Shown: positions 43,434-51,877 of the stretch, in pieces
How the letters are laid out: each line of letters starts with the position of its first letter
Numbering within the stretch: position 1 is the stretch's first letter
NCBI RefSeq assembly: GCF_000513855.1
Contig: NZ_KI911318.1
Span: forward strand, 634,484-698,483
Direction: 5' to 3'
Source: Desulfurococcus amylolyticus Z-533
Lineage (GTDB): Archaea; Thermoproteota; Thermoprotei_A; Sulfolobales; Desulfurococcaceae
Length of the DNA: 64,000 nucleotides
Made by a program: the position numbers and the translations under genes
Notes under the pieces: generated by a model
The model's database searches: none
What the model saw: the letters and a program-made list of their open reading frames with translations, nothing else
Told to the model about the DNA's origin: nothing

Positions 43434-44273
43434 TTGACCAGTATTCGTGGAGACATCTTTTTATTCCCAGTAGTATGGGTCGCGATAAGCTCGGCAAGCA
43501 TACTTGTAGTCCTCTCCAATGAACCCGGTGAGATATGCGCGTTCTGGAGGCTATTCTTCTCCTCGCTGATCCTGCTACCGTTATGGATTCAGGCAAAGAA
43601 GCATGTGAAAATGCATCATGTAGCATCGGGGATCGCTTTATCACTGCATTTCATACTATGGATGAGAAGCCTCTTCCTGATACCCGTCTACACCAGTACA
43701 TTGCTTGTCGTGGTTTACCCGCTTTACTCTCTGGTGGTAGATATACTTGTCTATAAGTATAGGCCAAGCCTAATCCAGCTACTTGGATTCGCTGGAGGCG
43801 TTACCTCTCTCACGCTTTTTCTCGGGGTTAACAGGCTAGCTTTAAGCCAGGGTGCTGTACTCTCCCTCTTAGCCGGGTTATCTGTAACACTGTATTTCGA
43901 GCTGGGCAGATATGCCAGGGGGATTGTGAAGGAGTCTCTTGTGGAGTATGCCTTCCCAACATATATGTCTGCAACTGTTTTCACAGCATTATATAATATT
44001 GTATCCGGTTCAAGGATACTGCCGAGCAGCCACTTATCCTATCTATACTTCATCCTGATGGCATTAATCCCCATGATGCTCGGGCACACCTTAATGAACT
44101 ATCTTCTAAAACACTATCCCGTGTATCTTGTTACATCGGTGTCTCTTGGAGAACCGTTTGGAGCCGGGTTGCTTGCATACATAGTGCTGGGGCAGCGCAT
44201 CTCATTATATAACCTGGCTACCGGCTTATTAACAATTGCATCTCTTATAGCTATAATACGTGGTTATAGATAG
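43434..44273 (+). CDS. EamA/DMT-superfamily transporter
   Basis: A 279-residue membrane protein with ten helices in two repeated EamA halves. The first half shows ISSASILVVLSNEPGEICAF, WRLFFSSLILLPLWI and FLIPVYTSTLLVVVYPLYSL. The second half shows LGHTLMNYLLKHYPVYLVTS, then LGEPFGAGLLAYIVLGQRIS, the conserved E-P motif of the second repeat. Such proteins export metabolites or amino acids; no substrate is indicated. The start is TTG with GGAG 10 nt upstream, 17 bp after argS. Confidence 0.87.
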   Translation: MTSIRGDIFLFPVVWVAISSASILVVLSNEPGEICAFWRLFFSSLILLPLWIQAKKHVKMHHVASGIALSLHFILWMRSLFLIPVYTSTLLVVVYPLYSLVVDILVYKYRPSLIQLLGFAGGVTSLTLFLGVNRLALSQGAVLSLLAGLSVTLYFELGRYARGIVKESLVEYAFPTYMSATVFTALYNIVSGSRILPSSHLSYLYFILMALIPMMLGHTLMNYLLKHYPVYLVTSVSLGEPFGAGLLAYIVLGQRISLYNLATGLLTIASLIAIIRGYR

Positions 44274-44294
44274 GGGATCACGGGAGTGGTGTAG

Positions 44295-45536
44295 TTGGAT
44301 AGAAGGCTTACAACACTTATAAGTGTTGATGACGCGGTGGAACTACTTGCCAGGACTCTAAGCGAGGCAGTAAGCCTGGAACCCGAAGAGGTAAGAGTGC
44401 TTGAAGCAGTTGGCAGGATAATAGCTGAACCGGTGGAAACCGAAATAGATATACCTCCATTTAATAGGAGCGCCGTGGATGGATATGCTGTCCAGGCAGG
44501 CGATACAGTTAATGCATCAGTGTATAACCCGGTTGAGCTAGTATTAAAAGGAGTTCTCACACCAAGCGATAAGCCTCCAAGCGAATGCGTGGAGCCAGGT
44601 GAAGCAGTAAGAGTTCACACGGGTTCACCTATACCGTGCGGAGCCAACGCGGTGGTCATGGATGAGGATGTAGAGGTTAAGGATGGTAGCATAGTAGTGT
44701 ACAGGCCGGTATCGCCTGGTCAAAACATATCAAGGAGAGGTGAGGACTTCGTCAAGGGAGACGTCATCATAGCCAGGGGTACCATATTGAACCCGGTGCA
44801 TATAGGAGTTATCTCAAGCATTGGAGTAGACAGGGTAAAAGTGTATAGAAGGCTTAGGATAGGTGTTTTAACATCAGGTAACGAGGTATGCGAGCCTGGG
44901 ATAGATAGGGACTGCGATACCCTCATATATAACTCGTCGGCTAGGCTTATCACGGCCCTCCTCCGTCAGAGCAGGTTTATCGATGTGAAGTATTATGGTG
45001 TCTTCCCGGATGACCCGGAAATACTATCCAATGCTGTAGTGGAGGCATCCATGGAGAATGACCTAGTTGTTACGACAGGGGGCACCGGGATCAGTGAAGG
45101 CGATGCATTAATCGATGCCATGTTAAATACAGGTAAAATAGTCTTTAGAGGAGTCAAGATGAGGCCTGGTAGGCCTACCACGCTCTCGTTGATAAACAAT
45201 AAGCCGGCTCTCCATTTATCAGGCTACCCTGTAGCGGCTTGGACAGGGTATGAAGCCATACTCATCCCCGCTGTCAGGAAGTGGCTTGGGTTAAAAGGAT
45301 TGGAGAGGCCAGTGGTATATGCAAGGCTTTCACGTAGAATACCTAACACAGTAGGGTACAGGAGCTACATAAGGGTTATACTGAGAGACGCTGGGGGAGA
45401 ATATGTGGCGGAACCCTACATGCTCAGGGGTAGCGGGATATTATCTAGTCTGCTCAAGAGTCACGGCTACATAGTTATACCTGAGAATGTTGAAGGGGTT
45501 GAAAAAGACTCAGTGGTACCTGTCCATCTTTTCTAA
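44295..45536 (+). CDS. moeA: Molybdopterin molybdenumtransferase (MoeA)
   Basis: Inserts Mo or W into adenylylated molybdopterin. The 413-residue protein has IPPFNRSAVDGYAVQAGD, VRVHTGSPIPCGANAVVMDEDV, ISRRGEDFVKGDVI, GVLTSGNEVCEPG and the MPT-binding TTGGTGISEGDALIDAM, with a C-terminal beta-barrel domain. The TTG start at 44295 follows the EamA gene by 21 bp. In this organism the cofactor most likely serves the tungsten AOR-family enzymes, one of which lies 3 kb upstream. Confidence 0.94.
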   Translation: MDRRLTTLISVDDAVELLARTLSEAVSLEPEEVRVLEAVGRIIAEPVETEIDIPPFNRSAVDGYAVQAGDTVNASVYNPVELVLKGVLTPSDKPPSECVEPGEAVRVHTGSPIPCGANAVVMDEDVEVKDGSIVVYRPVSPGQNISRRGEDFVKGDVIIARGTILNPVHIGVISSIGVDRVKVYRRLRIGVLTSGNEVCEPGIDRDCDTLIYNSSARLITALLRQSRFIDVKYYGVFPDDPEILSNAVVEASMENDLVVTTGGTGISEGDALIDAMLNTGKIVFRGVKMRPGRPTTLSLINNKPALHLSGYPVAAWTGYEAILIPAVRKWLGLKGLERPVVYARLSRRIPNTVGYRSYIRVILRDAGGEYVAEPYMLRGSGILSSLLKSHGYIVIPENVEGVEKDSVVPVHLF

Positions 45537-45572
45537 ATCTAACATCAGTATTTGGCTAGGCATTCGCAGCAA

Positions 45573-45960
45573 TCATATTGTCCTGGTTAAGGCCTCTACC
45601 TCGTAGAGGCTTGAGGGAGGTTTATTAAGCAATGGAATACATGCATGGTGTACAGGTATTTCACACGATTCGCTGATGATATCAAATACTTCTGATCCGG
45701 ACATGATTAATAGCCCGGGATTCACTCCGTGTGTTTCCCTAAGGGTCTTTACGATCTCCTTGACCTCGTAGAACGGTAGGGGTTCAGGGTTTGCTACAAT
45801 TATATAGCTCGTCTTATCCAGGTTCTTCAAGCTTGTGGAGAGACCTAAGATAAGTATCCCTGAGTTCAACGAGTTTATCGAGCACTGGGTCCCTTATATC
45901 TCGGCTCCCTTACCTTACCTTCTCAAAAATACAGGGGCTCAGAGTTCGAAGCTATTTTCC
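45573..45960 (-). pseudogene. Decayed C-terminal half of an ArsA/Get3-type anion-transporting ATPase
   Basis: The downstream frame reads LKNLDKTSYIIVANPEPLPF then YEVKEIVKTLRETHGVNPG, matching the ArsA stretch where a DPxKTxFxxVxxPE strand is followed by the E-x-x-R helix. The upstream part is in a different frame (DIRDPVLDKLVELRDTYLRS, then LHKLEEPG) and contains stop codons further 5'. No P-loop is present. This is a 3' remnant broken by at least one frameshift and two stops. Confidence 0.6.
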
Positions 45961-46179
45961 ACGCAGTCCCTTGATGAAGAGTATTGTACCGGAGAACACA
46001 GGCCATACTATCTGGTATGCATAAATATATTTACCTGGGTTCAACGGATCCGGTATTTGAGGGTACGCTAGGGCGAAGCCTAATAGTATCGGTATAAGCG
46101 AGGCAATCCATCTATTAGCTAGCACCCTGTGGAGCTGGGCACTCCGTGGTTTAACCCAGTCGAATAACTCTACCCACAC
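45952..46179 (-). CDS. Small membrane protein of unknown function
   Basis: A 75-residue frame beginning at GTG. An amphipathic N-terminus (FDWVKPRSAQLHRVLANRW) precedes two hydrophobic helices (IASLIPILLGFALAYPQI and YAYQIVWPVFSGTILFI), and a basic C-terminus, KGLRGK, suggests both termini are cytoplasmic. It overlaps the 5' edge of the ArsA relic by 9 bp. I do not recognise the family and the gene lies in a decayed region, so expression is uncertain. Confidence 0.45.
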   Translation of the reverse strand: MWVELFDWVKPRSAQLHRVLANRWIASLIPILLGFALAYPQIPDPLNPGKYIYAYQIVWPVFSGTILFIKGLRGK

Positions 46180-46187
46180 TAATCTAG

Positions 46188-46567
46188 CAAGCCTACCTAA
46201 TTGCCAGGTTCCTTACAAGTAAAATTGATAGGCTGGATATACTGCTCAAGGACGCTGAGTTGAAGCCTAGACGGTGTCACATAGTATCTAGGAAATGGTT
46301 TAAACTACCGAGACAGGATCATCTAAGTGTTGAGGGGTTAAAAAGAGAACCGTAGAACACGAGGGCGAGGAATACTACGTGTACTACGAGGATGCGAGGG
46401 ATAGGGATCTCTTGGTTAACTTATTGGTGAGCATGGGGAATAAGTATATTAGGATACCAGGCATCCCTGAGGAAAACGCGGTGTCGCTGGCTATGAGGGT
46501 CAATTCAGATGTAGTCGAGAAGGCTGTAAGGGATCTAGCAAGAATGCTTAGGGATCTTAGCAGGTAG
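46188..46567 (+). pseudogene. Frameshifted relic of an unrecognised protein
   Basis: Frame one (46188-46355) reads ARFLTSKIDRLDILLKDAEL and continues to a TAG. Frame two (46334-46567) continues with EGEEYYVYYEDARDRDLLVN and VEKAVRDLARMLRDLSR. The two join by a -1 shift near the AAAAA run at 46340-46344, giving about 120 coding-like residues. Neither frame has a convincing start codon. No family is recognised. Confidence 0.4.
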
Positions 46568-46578
46568 CATTTCTCAAC

Positions 46579-48144
46579 CTAAACTCTAGCTGCGCTGGCC
46601 AATTCCCTATATAGTTTTAGAAGTAACCGGAGTACAGGGCCGATCAACGGTATCCTTCTTGCCAGCAAATCTAGTAAGCCGAGCTCGACCTCTTCAATAA
46701 TATTGAAGAATCCACTGCACAGCGTGAATAATACCAGGTAGAGTATGAAGCCCAGGAGAGCCTGTATTATGTAGAACTGGATCCATCCTACAACGTATTT
46801 CGAGAACACGCCCGTTATCAAGGAGAGAGCCAGCAATATTGAGGCTTTGCTTATAGAGGGCTTCACCCCATGCTTGAGGTATCCGTGGTATGCTAACACC
46901 ATGGAGGATAAGAGTGGGTAGAGTCCCTGGGCAAGCGCGATGCCCTGGAGACCCATGATGCCTGAGAGGACTATGGAGAATACCGTGCCGGTAGTCATTA
47001 ACGCTAGCCCGTAGCCTGCTAATGGCTTCTTATCATTATAAATCCAGTATATGCTCCCATACACTGTTTGGAGGGGCCAGGCGAGGAGACTTATAGACAT
47101 GTACGCGAAGAATAATGGGGCCGTGGAGTAGTTTCTCCCATATACAGAATAAATTATGCTGTCCGCGAATAATACCACGTATACTGTTACAGGTATTGTA
47201 AGGGTTAGCAACACGTTTAACACAAGGTTACTGGTTTCCTTTAACCACCCATTATTAAGCTTCTTCGCCAGAAACGGGGTAAGGGGTGTGGCTAACGATC
47301 CCAGGACTGATGTGATGGCTCCGAGGAAAGCGCTTGAGGCATTATAATTACCTACCATGTAATTTCCTGTTTCGCCGAGATTACTAGTCGTATATGCTAT
47401 AAGGAAGCTAATTAGTCTCCCAACAATAGCTCCAGCTATCCCTGCCAAATATATTGAGAACGCAAGGGTGAGGAACTCGCTGACCTTGAATATTGACCCG
47501 TTACTGCTTAAACCCTTTAACTCCTTAAAGGAGATCAGTAGGCTGACTATGGCCATGACTATATAGGTGGTGACATGGGCTATGATAACTCCTTTCACGG
47601 ATAACCCTAGGAGTAATACTATTGAGACCAGCATGAGTCTCAGTAGTGGGGCGAGTACTTGAAGCATGCTTCTCACACTGGCTTTCTCCATGCTGGCGTA
47701 ATACGTTAGCACGGCTCCATAAATAGCCGTGGCAAGGGGGTATGGTGCTGTGGCTAGTACTAGTTCACGCAGTCCACTCCTCTGTGCTAATTGAACCCCT
47801 AGTTCCTCGGGGAATAAAGCTATCACGGCAAGTATCAACGTGTTTATCAGGGTAAGGAAGAGTATTGAAACCCTGTAAGCCCTGGCAACTCCTTTAAGCT
47901 CTTTTCTAGCTCTAGCTATGGAGACGTATCTAAGCATGGATGACGTGATGCCTGGATCCGAGAATATTGTTAAAATCGTGGAGGGGAGAAGGGCAAGCGT
48001 GTATACACCGTAGTTGGCTGGCCCTAAACTCCTCGAGATAATCATCATTGTTGCTACCTGGATAATTATTTGTATAACCGTGGATGTACCATATAGGATG
48101 GCCTGCGCAGCCGCATCTGTTACCTCGTCATCGAACCATTTCAA
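46579..48144 (-). CDS. Polysaccharide flippase (Wzx/MVF-like, MOP superfamily)
   Basis: A 521-residue integral membrane protein with about 12-14 helices of the polysaccharide biosynthesis/oligosaccharide flippase group. The opening YGTSTVIQIIIQVATMMIIS then RSLGPANYGVYTLALLPSTI is the classic first-helix pattern of Wzx-like proteins. It probably flips lipid-linked glycans for S-layer or protein glycosylation. No glycosyltransferase is adjacent. Single gene on the minus strand. Confidence 0.87.
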   Translation of the reverse strand: MKWFDDEVTDAAAQAILYGTSTVIQIIIQVATMMIISRSLGPANYGVYTLALLPSTILTIFSDPGITSSMLRYVSIARARKELKGVARAYRVSILFLTLINTLILAVIALFPEELGVQLAQRSGLRELVLATAPYPLATAIYGAVLTYYASMEKASVRSMLQVLAPLLRLMLVSIVLLLGLSVKGVIIAHVTTYIVMAIVSLLISFKELKGLSSNGSIFKVSEFLTLAFSIYLAGIAGAIVGRLISFLIAYTTSNLGETGNYMVGNYNASSAFLGAITSVLGSLATPLTPFLAKKLNNGWLKETSNLVLNVLLTLTIPVTVYVVLFADSIIYSVYGRNYSTAPLFFAYMSISLLAWPLQTVYGSIYWIYNDKKPLAGYGLALMTTGTVFSIVLSGIMGLQGIALAQGLYPLLSSMVLAYHGYLKHGVKPSISKASILLALSLITGVFSKYVVGWIQFYIIQALLGFILYLVLFTLCSGFFNIIEEVELGLLDLLARRIPLIGPVLRLLLKLYRELASAARV

Positions 48145-48754
48145 TAATAGACACCCACCATTAGAGTGAGAGCCCTCATGAATTGTTTTTGTTTTTATAT
48201 GTTTATAGTTGTTGATGTTGGTTTATATTGTTTGATGCTGTTCCTCTGGTATTATACTATCCAGTGAGGGATTGAGAGCTCTTCGAGACACCCGGGATAA
48301 GGGGGCGAAGCTGATTCGAGAAGGCTACAGGATCCTCAAGTACCCGGAGCACGGGTTCACCGGAGACAGGGATAGGGTAGCATGCATGAATCTCTTCCTT
48401 AAATTCCTTAATTCAAGATGCAGGGTGCCCGCGAACACCCCTAAGCCATATGCAAGCCCGAGAGGAATACAGGGGGAACAAGGATGAAGGGATGAAACCA
48501 ATTTAAATAAGCCTATATGAGACCTGAACCCCTTGTATCCGGGACTGTTGATACTTGAATACATCAGCTTAATTTTCAACCATTCTAACATATGCCCTTC
48601 CCCGTCAACGCGGAGGGGTCGGCTATATTCCTTGCTCTGGGCTTCAATCATGATTGCACCTAGTTAATGAGGTAAGAACTACACGTACAATATGTATGTA
48701 TGAATCATACGTCTGGTTTAAGTAAAGAAATATATGATCAAGTAGTTGAGGTAG
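48145..48754. other. Gene-free region containing a tnpB relic
   Basis: Apart from the tnpB remnant at about 48260-48545 and the promoter of the 48755 gene, the region is AT-rich. It shows poly-T-rich stretches at 48185-48240 and no further frame or RNA I can support. Confidence 0.5.
48260..48545 (+). mobile_element. Decayed IS200/IS605-type tnpB 3' end with element terminus (copy B)
   Basis: The plus-strand frame reads KGAKLIREGYRILKYPEHGF then TGDRDRVACMNLFLKFLNSR: the TnpB zinc-finger region (cysteines lost: TRDKG for CPxHG, KYPEHG for KCPEHG) followed by the RuvC-III DRDxxAxxN motif. The tail to ASPRGIQGEQG and the 3' flank through GACCTGAACCCC are shared with copy A at 21361-21630 on the opposite strand. 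No start, no upstream RuvC motifs and no TnpA remain. Confidence 0.65.
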
Positions 48755-49492
48755 ATGATAATGCAGGGTAGTCTAGGCGATTTCCTCAATGTTTCAAAGA
48801 TTGTTCAGAACGGTAAAGTAGGGGTACGTGAGCTGATAGAGTTATCCGAGATATCTCTGATAGGGATATATGATGCTGGTGAAATCGAGAAGGTAAGGGA
48901 GCTCATCGAGAATAGAATAGGATACTTTCTTCTCAACGTATACTATAGTAATAGAGTGGAATGCATGATACTGGTTAAAGGCAAGAACGGGGAGGTAACC
49001 AATGCTGAATGCTATAGCCAGGGCATGTTAGTAAGCGATCCAGGGGAGCTGACTAGAATAATATCGGGTAAACCAGTTAGAAAAATCAGTGTCTCGGAAG
49101 TTAAACCACCGTTTATCACTCTAGAGAAGGATACTAATAGAATTGACGAATTGACCAGGGTAAGGCTTATGGCCTACAGGGTTGTAGAGACGTACAATAG
49201 GCTTGTGGAAGCCGTATACTCGGGCACTCCATTCAGCCCCAGCTTATACTACGAGGAGATAGATAAATACGTGAAGAAGTATATCGCTGAATTCGAGGAA
49301 GCATCTAGAAAGCTCGGCGGTAGATCTAATGTAACTGTCAAGAATGGTTTACGGGAGATAAACGAGGTCATCTCACAACCAGGCAGGGAGGACACCCCGA
49401 ATATCATTGTGATATTGAGGAAGCTATTGCTAGACATATCAGCATTCACAACATTAAGTAGGATTCAGATCGAGAGGTTTGAAGTATATTAA
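48755..49492 (+). CDS. Hypothetical protein, first gene of a secretion-like cluster
   Basis: A 245-residue soluble protein I do not recognise. The N-terminal third is mixed alpha/beta (GVRELIELSEISLIGIYDAG, then IGYFLLNVYYSNRVECMILV). Residues 130-230 are mainly helical and charged (RLMAYRVVETYNRLVEAVYS, YVKKYIAEFEEASRKLGG). There is no signal peptide, membrane helix or catalytic motif. It ends 20 bp before the split T2SF (ArlJ/TadC-like) gene on the same strand and is probably co-transcribed, which suggests a role as a cytoplasmic accessory of that system (inference). Confidence 0.65.
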   Translation: MIMQGSLGDFLNVSKIVQNGKVGVRELIELSEISLIGIYDAGEIEKVRELIENRIGYFLLNVYYSNRVECMILVKGKNGEVTNAECYSQGMLVSDPGELTRIISGKPVRKISVSEVKPPFITLEKDTNRIDELTRVRLMAYRVVETYNRLVEAVYSGTPFSPSLYYEEIDKYVKKYIAEFEEASRKLGGRSNVTVKNGLREINEVISQPGREDTPNIIVILRKLLLDISAFTTLSRIQIERFEVY

Positions 49493-49512
49493 CACTACTT
49501 GTTCACCAACGC

Positions 49513-49998
49513 TTGATAGTGGCCACTGGTAGTGATGTGAAGGAATATTTGAGGCTTGAATACAACACGTTGAGCGCTGAATATACTTCATCATATAATA
49601 GATTCATAGGCACATTAAGCGTGGTGCTAGGAGTATACACCACACTGCTTGGAGCACTAGCTTTCCTGATTGCAGTCCTCTTATTAATGGGCATGCTTTT
49701 CGGAGGGTTATCTCAATCATTTACAAGTGGTGTCCTCGGAGTAGGTTTGTCACTATCAGGCATGTCACTCCTATTATTTATACTAGTGAAGAGGCCTTTA
49801 TTCGAGTATAAGGAAAGGAGAAGCACGCTTGTCAAGGTTATAAGAGTGCTTGGAGCTTCTGGAGTAGTATTTATGGCATTCATGGTTTTATACATGCTTG
49901 TAACAGGAGCCCTCTACAGCTTAAGGAAAACAGGGATAATGCTGGTTGCAATAGGCATAGTATTATTACCAGCTGGAATATTAGTGAAGATGCGTTAG
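49513..49998 (+). CDS. N-terminal part of a T2SF/ArlJ-TadC-like pilus platform protein, ended by in-frame TAG
   Basis: A 161-residue frame with four hydrophobic helices (VVLGVYTTLLGALAFLIAVL, VGLSLSGMSLLLFILVK, GVVFMAFMVLYMLVTGALY, IMLVAIGIVLLPAGIL) after a cytoplasmic KEYLRLEYNTLSAEYTS segment. It stops at TAG (49996-49998), but the same frame stays open and coding-like straight into the 50077 gene, whose product looks like a type II secretion F domain. Together they make a 399-codon protein of ArlJ/TadC layout. The start codon is TTG. Possibly a nonsense mutation in an archaellum/pilus platform gene. Confidence 0.6.
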   Translation: MIVATGSDVKEYLRLEYNTLSAEYTSSYNRFIGTLSVVLGVYTTLLGALAFLIAVLLLMGMLFGGLSQSFTSGVLGVGLSLSGMSLLLFILVKRPLFEYKERRSTLVKVIRVLGASGVVFMAFMVLYMLVTGALYSLRKTGIMLVAIGIVLLPAGILVKMR

Positions 49999-50076
49999 GG
50001 AGCCATTAGCGAGCTAGATCTATTCTACCCTGCATTCATTAGAAGCTATGGAGAGCATCTAGCTGTTATACCAGAT

Positions 50077-50712
50077 ATGGTGAGCTCGCTTAAGCCGCTG
50101 CTGGCGGCCGAGCTCGGTAGACTAAGGAAAACACTGAATAAGGTTTATGCTGGACTAGTTAACAGGGTTAACCCTAGAATCATGTGGATCAGGTTTGCTG
50201 AGGAGACATGTAGCGAGCTAATATATAGGTCTACAAGCATATTCATGGATACACTGGAGTTAGGCGGGGATATGGGTGAAACAGGGGCTCTTCTCTCAGA
50301 ACACTTCAACAACATATATAGAATAAGGGCAAACTATACACAGGTGTTCAAGACATTCGAGACAACGCTTTACATGATGCATCTCATCGTAGTGCTTCTA
50401 CTAGTATTTATAAGTGGATTCGTAAGGGTATTCTCATATGTATTAACAAACTTTGTAGGCAGCGTGCCAGCCGTGTTTGCCGATATCTTCGCATTCTTTA
50501 CGGTTACACCTGAAGATGTTTCATTTATTGTTAATCTATTAACACTAGTAATACTGATCTCTAATTCAGTGACGCTTTACTCAGTTAACCCAGGTTCTAG
50601 GTATGAGCTATACTATTTCCTGGCGGTATTATTCATGTTAACTGGTATAGGGATCTACACAGGTGATATAGCTGTTGACTACCTATTCAACACAGTGTTC
50701 TCGTCACTATAG
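50077..50712 (+). CDS. C-terminal part of the T2SF/ArlJ-TadC-like membrane protein
   Basis: The frame is open from the TAG at 49996. The codons before the ATG already read ISELDLFYPAFIRSYGEHLA, the usual opening of a type II secretion F domain. The ATG at 50077 gives 211 residues. The T2SF-like helical bundle includes MWIRFAEETCSELIYRSTSI and LGGDMGETGALLSEHFNNIY, then three membrane helices (MHLIVVLLLVFISGFVRVF, FIVNLLTLVILISNSVTLY, YFLAVLFMLTGIGIYTGDI). In ArlJ/PilC/TadC proteins this domain anchors the secretion ATPase. No ATPase or pilin gene is visible nearby. Twelve bp separate it from the SagB-like gene. Confidence 0.6.
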   Translation: MVSSLKPLLAAELGRLRKTLNKVYAGLVNRVNPRIMWIRFAEETCSELIYRSTSIFMDTLELGGDMGETGALLSEHFNNIYRIRANYTQVFKTFETTLYMMHLIVVLLLVFISGFVRVFSYVLTNFVGSVPAVFADIFAFFTVTPEDVSFIVNLLTLVILISNSVTLYSVNPGSRYELYYFLAVLFMLTGIGIYTGDIAVDYLFNTVFSSL

Positions 50713-50724
50713 GCATTTATAGCC

Positions 50725-51459
50725 TTGGAGTCCGATCAATATAGGGTATACATACCAAATACAGCCTTGGTGGCTTCGTTGAACAAGATAATAAAGCTTC
50801 CTCAGCCAGGTAAAATCAGTGGTTTAACAGTTGAGGAAGCATTACTGTTAAGGAGGAGCATAAGGGATTTCAGGGACGAACCGGTTAAACTCAGAGATCT
50901 AGCATTAATCCTGTGGGCAACGTATGGATTAAGCGATCCTGTTGAAGGCTTTCTAACAACTCCAAGCGCTGGGGCAACGTATCCTCTCCAGGTCTACGTG
51001 GTTGTTGGATCCAGGAGTGTAATTGATTATAGTGAATTCCTCGATCCAGGTGTGTATAGGTATGACCCGGAGAGACATGTATTGATACTAGTTGGGAGTG
51101 GGGATGTTAGAAGGGAACTGATGCAAGCGGCTTTAATGCAGGGATTCATAGGTAGGGCACCTGTGAGCATAGTGATCACAGCTGTCTATGAGAGGACGAC
51201 AAGTGTCTATGGTGAGAGAGGTAGGACAAGGTATGTACCTATGGAGGCTGGTCACGCATCTGAGAACGCCTACTTAATGACTACCGCACTTGGCTACGGC
51301 ACGGTAGCTGTGGGCGCTTTCAGGGACAGCGAGGTATCGCAAGTAATTGGCATTGGAGGTGGTGAAACACCCCTGTATATTATGCCTATAGGGGTGTCTA
51401 TTACCAGACGCAAGATAGTGTTCGAGGAGCTTGCAGGGTTCTTCACTGAGAGAAGATAG
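50725..51459 (+). CDS. SagB-type nitroreductase-family oxidoreductase
   Basis: A 244-residue FMN-dependent nitroreductase-fold protein of the SagB/ThcOx type. It has EALLLRRSIRDFRDEPVKLR (FMN phosphate-binding RRSxRxF), LILWATYGLSD, TTPSAGATYPLQVYVVVG (the SAGATYP motif of SagB), VYRYDPERHVL, YVPMEAGHASENAYLMTTAL and YIMPIGVS. SagB enzymes oxidise azoline rings in peptide natural products, but many archaeal relatives stand alone with unknown substrates. There is no YcaO or azoline-synthase gene in view, so peptide modification is not supported. It starts at TTG 12 bp after the T2SF part. Confidence 0.83.
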   Translation: MESDQYRVYIPNTALVASLNKIIKLPQPGKISGLTVEEALLLRRSIRDFRDEPVKLRDLALILWATYGLSDPVEGFLTTPSAGATYPLQVYVVVGSRSVIDYSEFLDPGVYRYDPERHVLILVGSGDVRRELMQAALMQGFIGRAPVSIVITAVYERTTSVYGERGRTRYVPMEAGHASENAYLMTTALGYGTVAVGAFRDSEVSQVIGIGGGETPLYIMPIGVSITRRKIVFEELAGFFTERR

Positions 51460-51501
51460 TTTTATTAATGTGCACTTATTATATTAAAATGGTGCACCAA
51501 A

Positions 51502-51867
51502 ATGGCATGCTTCATAACACCCCTTACACTGGGAATAATAATTGATGTAGTGAAAAGACTCATGGGTAAGACGGGCATAAAACTAAGACTGGATATACTG
51601 GAGAAGATGCTTCTAGGAGGCTCCCTAGTACTAGCTGTGGAGCATGTATGGCATGGAGAAGTAGTACCATACCCACCATTTCTAACAGCCATGAGTAACC
51701 CGGCTGATATACCTGTAATGCTTCATGAAATAACTTATGTAGGTGGATTAATGAGTATGGCTGTGACTGCTACTTGGCTCGGCATACTCGCATATACAAG
51801 GAGCAGGATCACCAGTAGAAAACTAGTGAAACAGTTAACAGGCGCTATCAGTTTTAACAGGGTTTAA
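51502..51867 (+). CDS. Small membrane protein of unknown function
   Basis: A 121-residue protein with three hydrophobic segments (ITPLTLGIIIDVVKRLMG; MLLGGSLVLAVEHVWHGEVV; YVGGLMSMAVTATWLGILAY). The intramembrane VEHVWHGE and VMLHEITYVGG supply histidines and glutamates that could bind metal or haem; this is speculation. The ATG is preceded by AT-rich TATTATATTAAAA, suggesting its own near-leaderless promoter. It is followed 10 bp later by another small membrane protein. Family not recognised. Confidence 0.65.
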   Translation: MACFITPLTLGIIIDVVKRLMGKTGIKLRLDILEKMLLGGSLVLAVEHVWHGEVVPYPPFLTAMSNPADIPVMLHEITYVGGLMSMAVTATWLGILAYTRSRITSRKLVKQLTGAISFNRV

Positions 51868-51877
51868 GGGTTGGGCA

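Noticed and set aside
45835-46071. Plus-strand 78-residue frame across the ArsA relic
   Set aside because: It is the complement of recognisable ArsA-like and membrane-protein frames and has no family features.
50725-51459. SagB-like protein as part of a thiazole/oxazole peptide biosynthesis cluster
   Set aside because: No YcaO, SagC-like or precursor peptide gene is present nearby.
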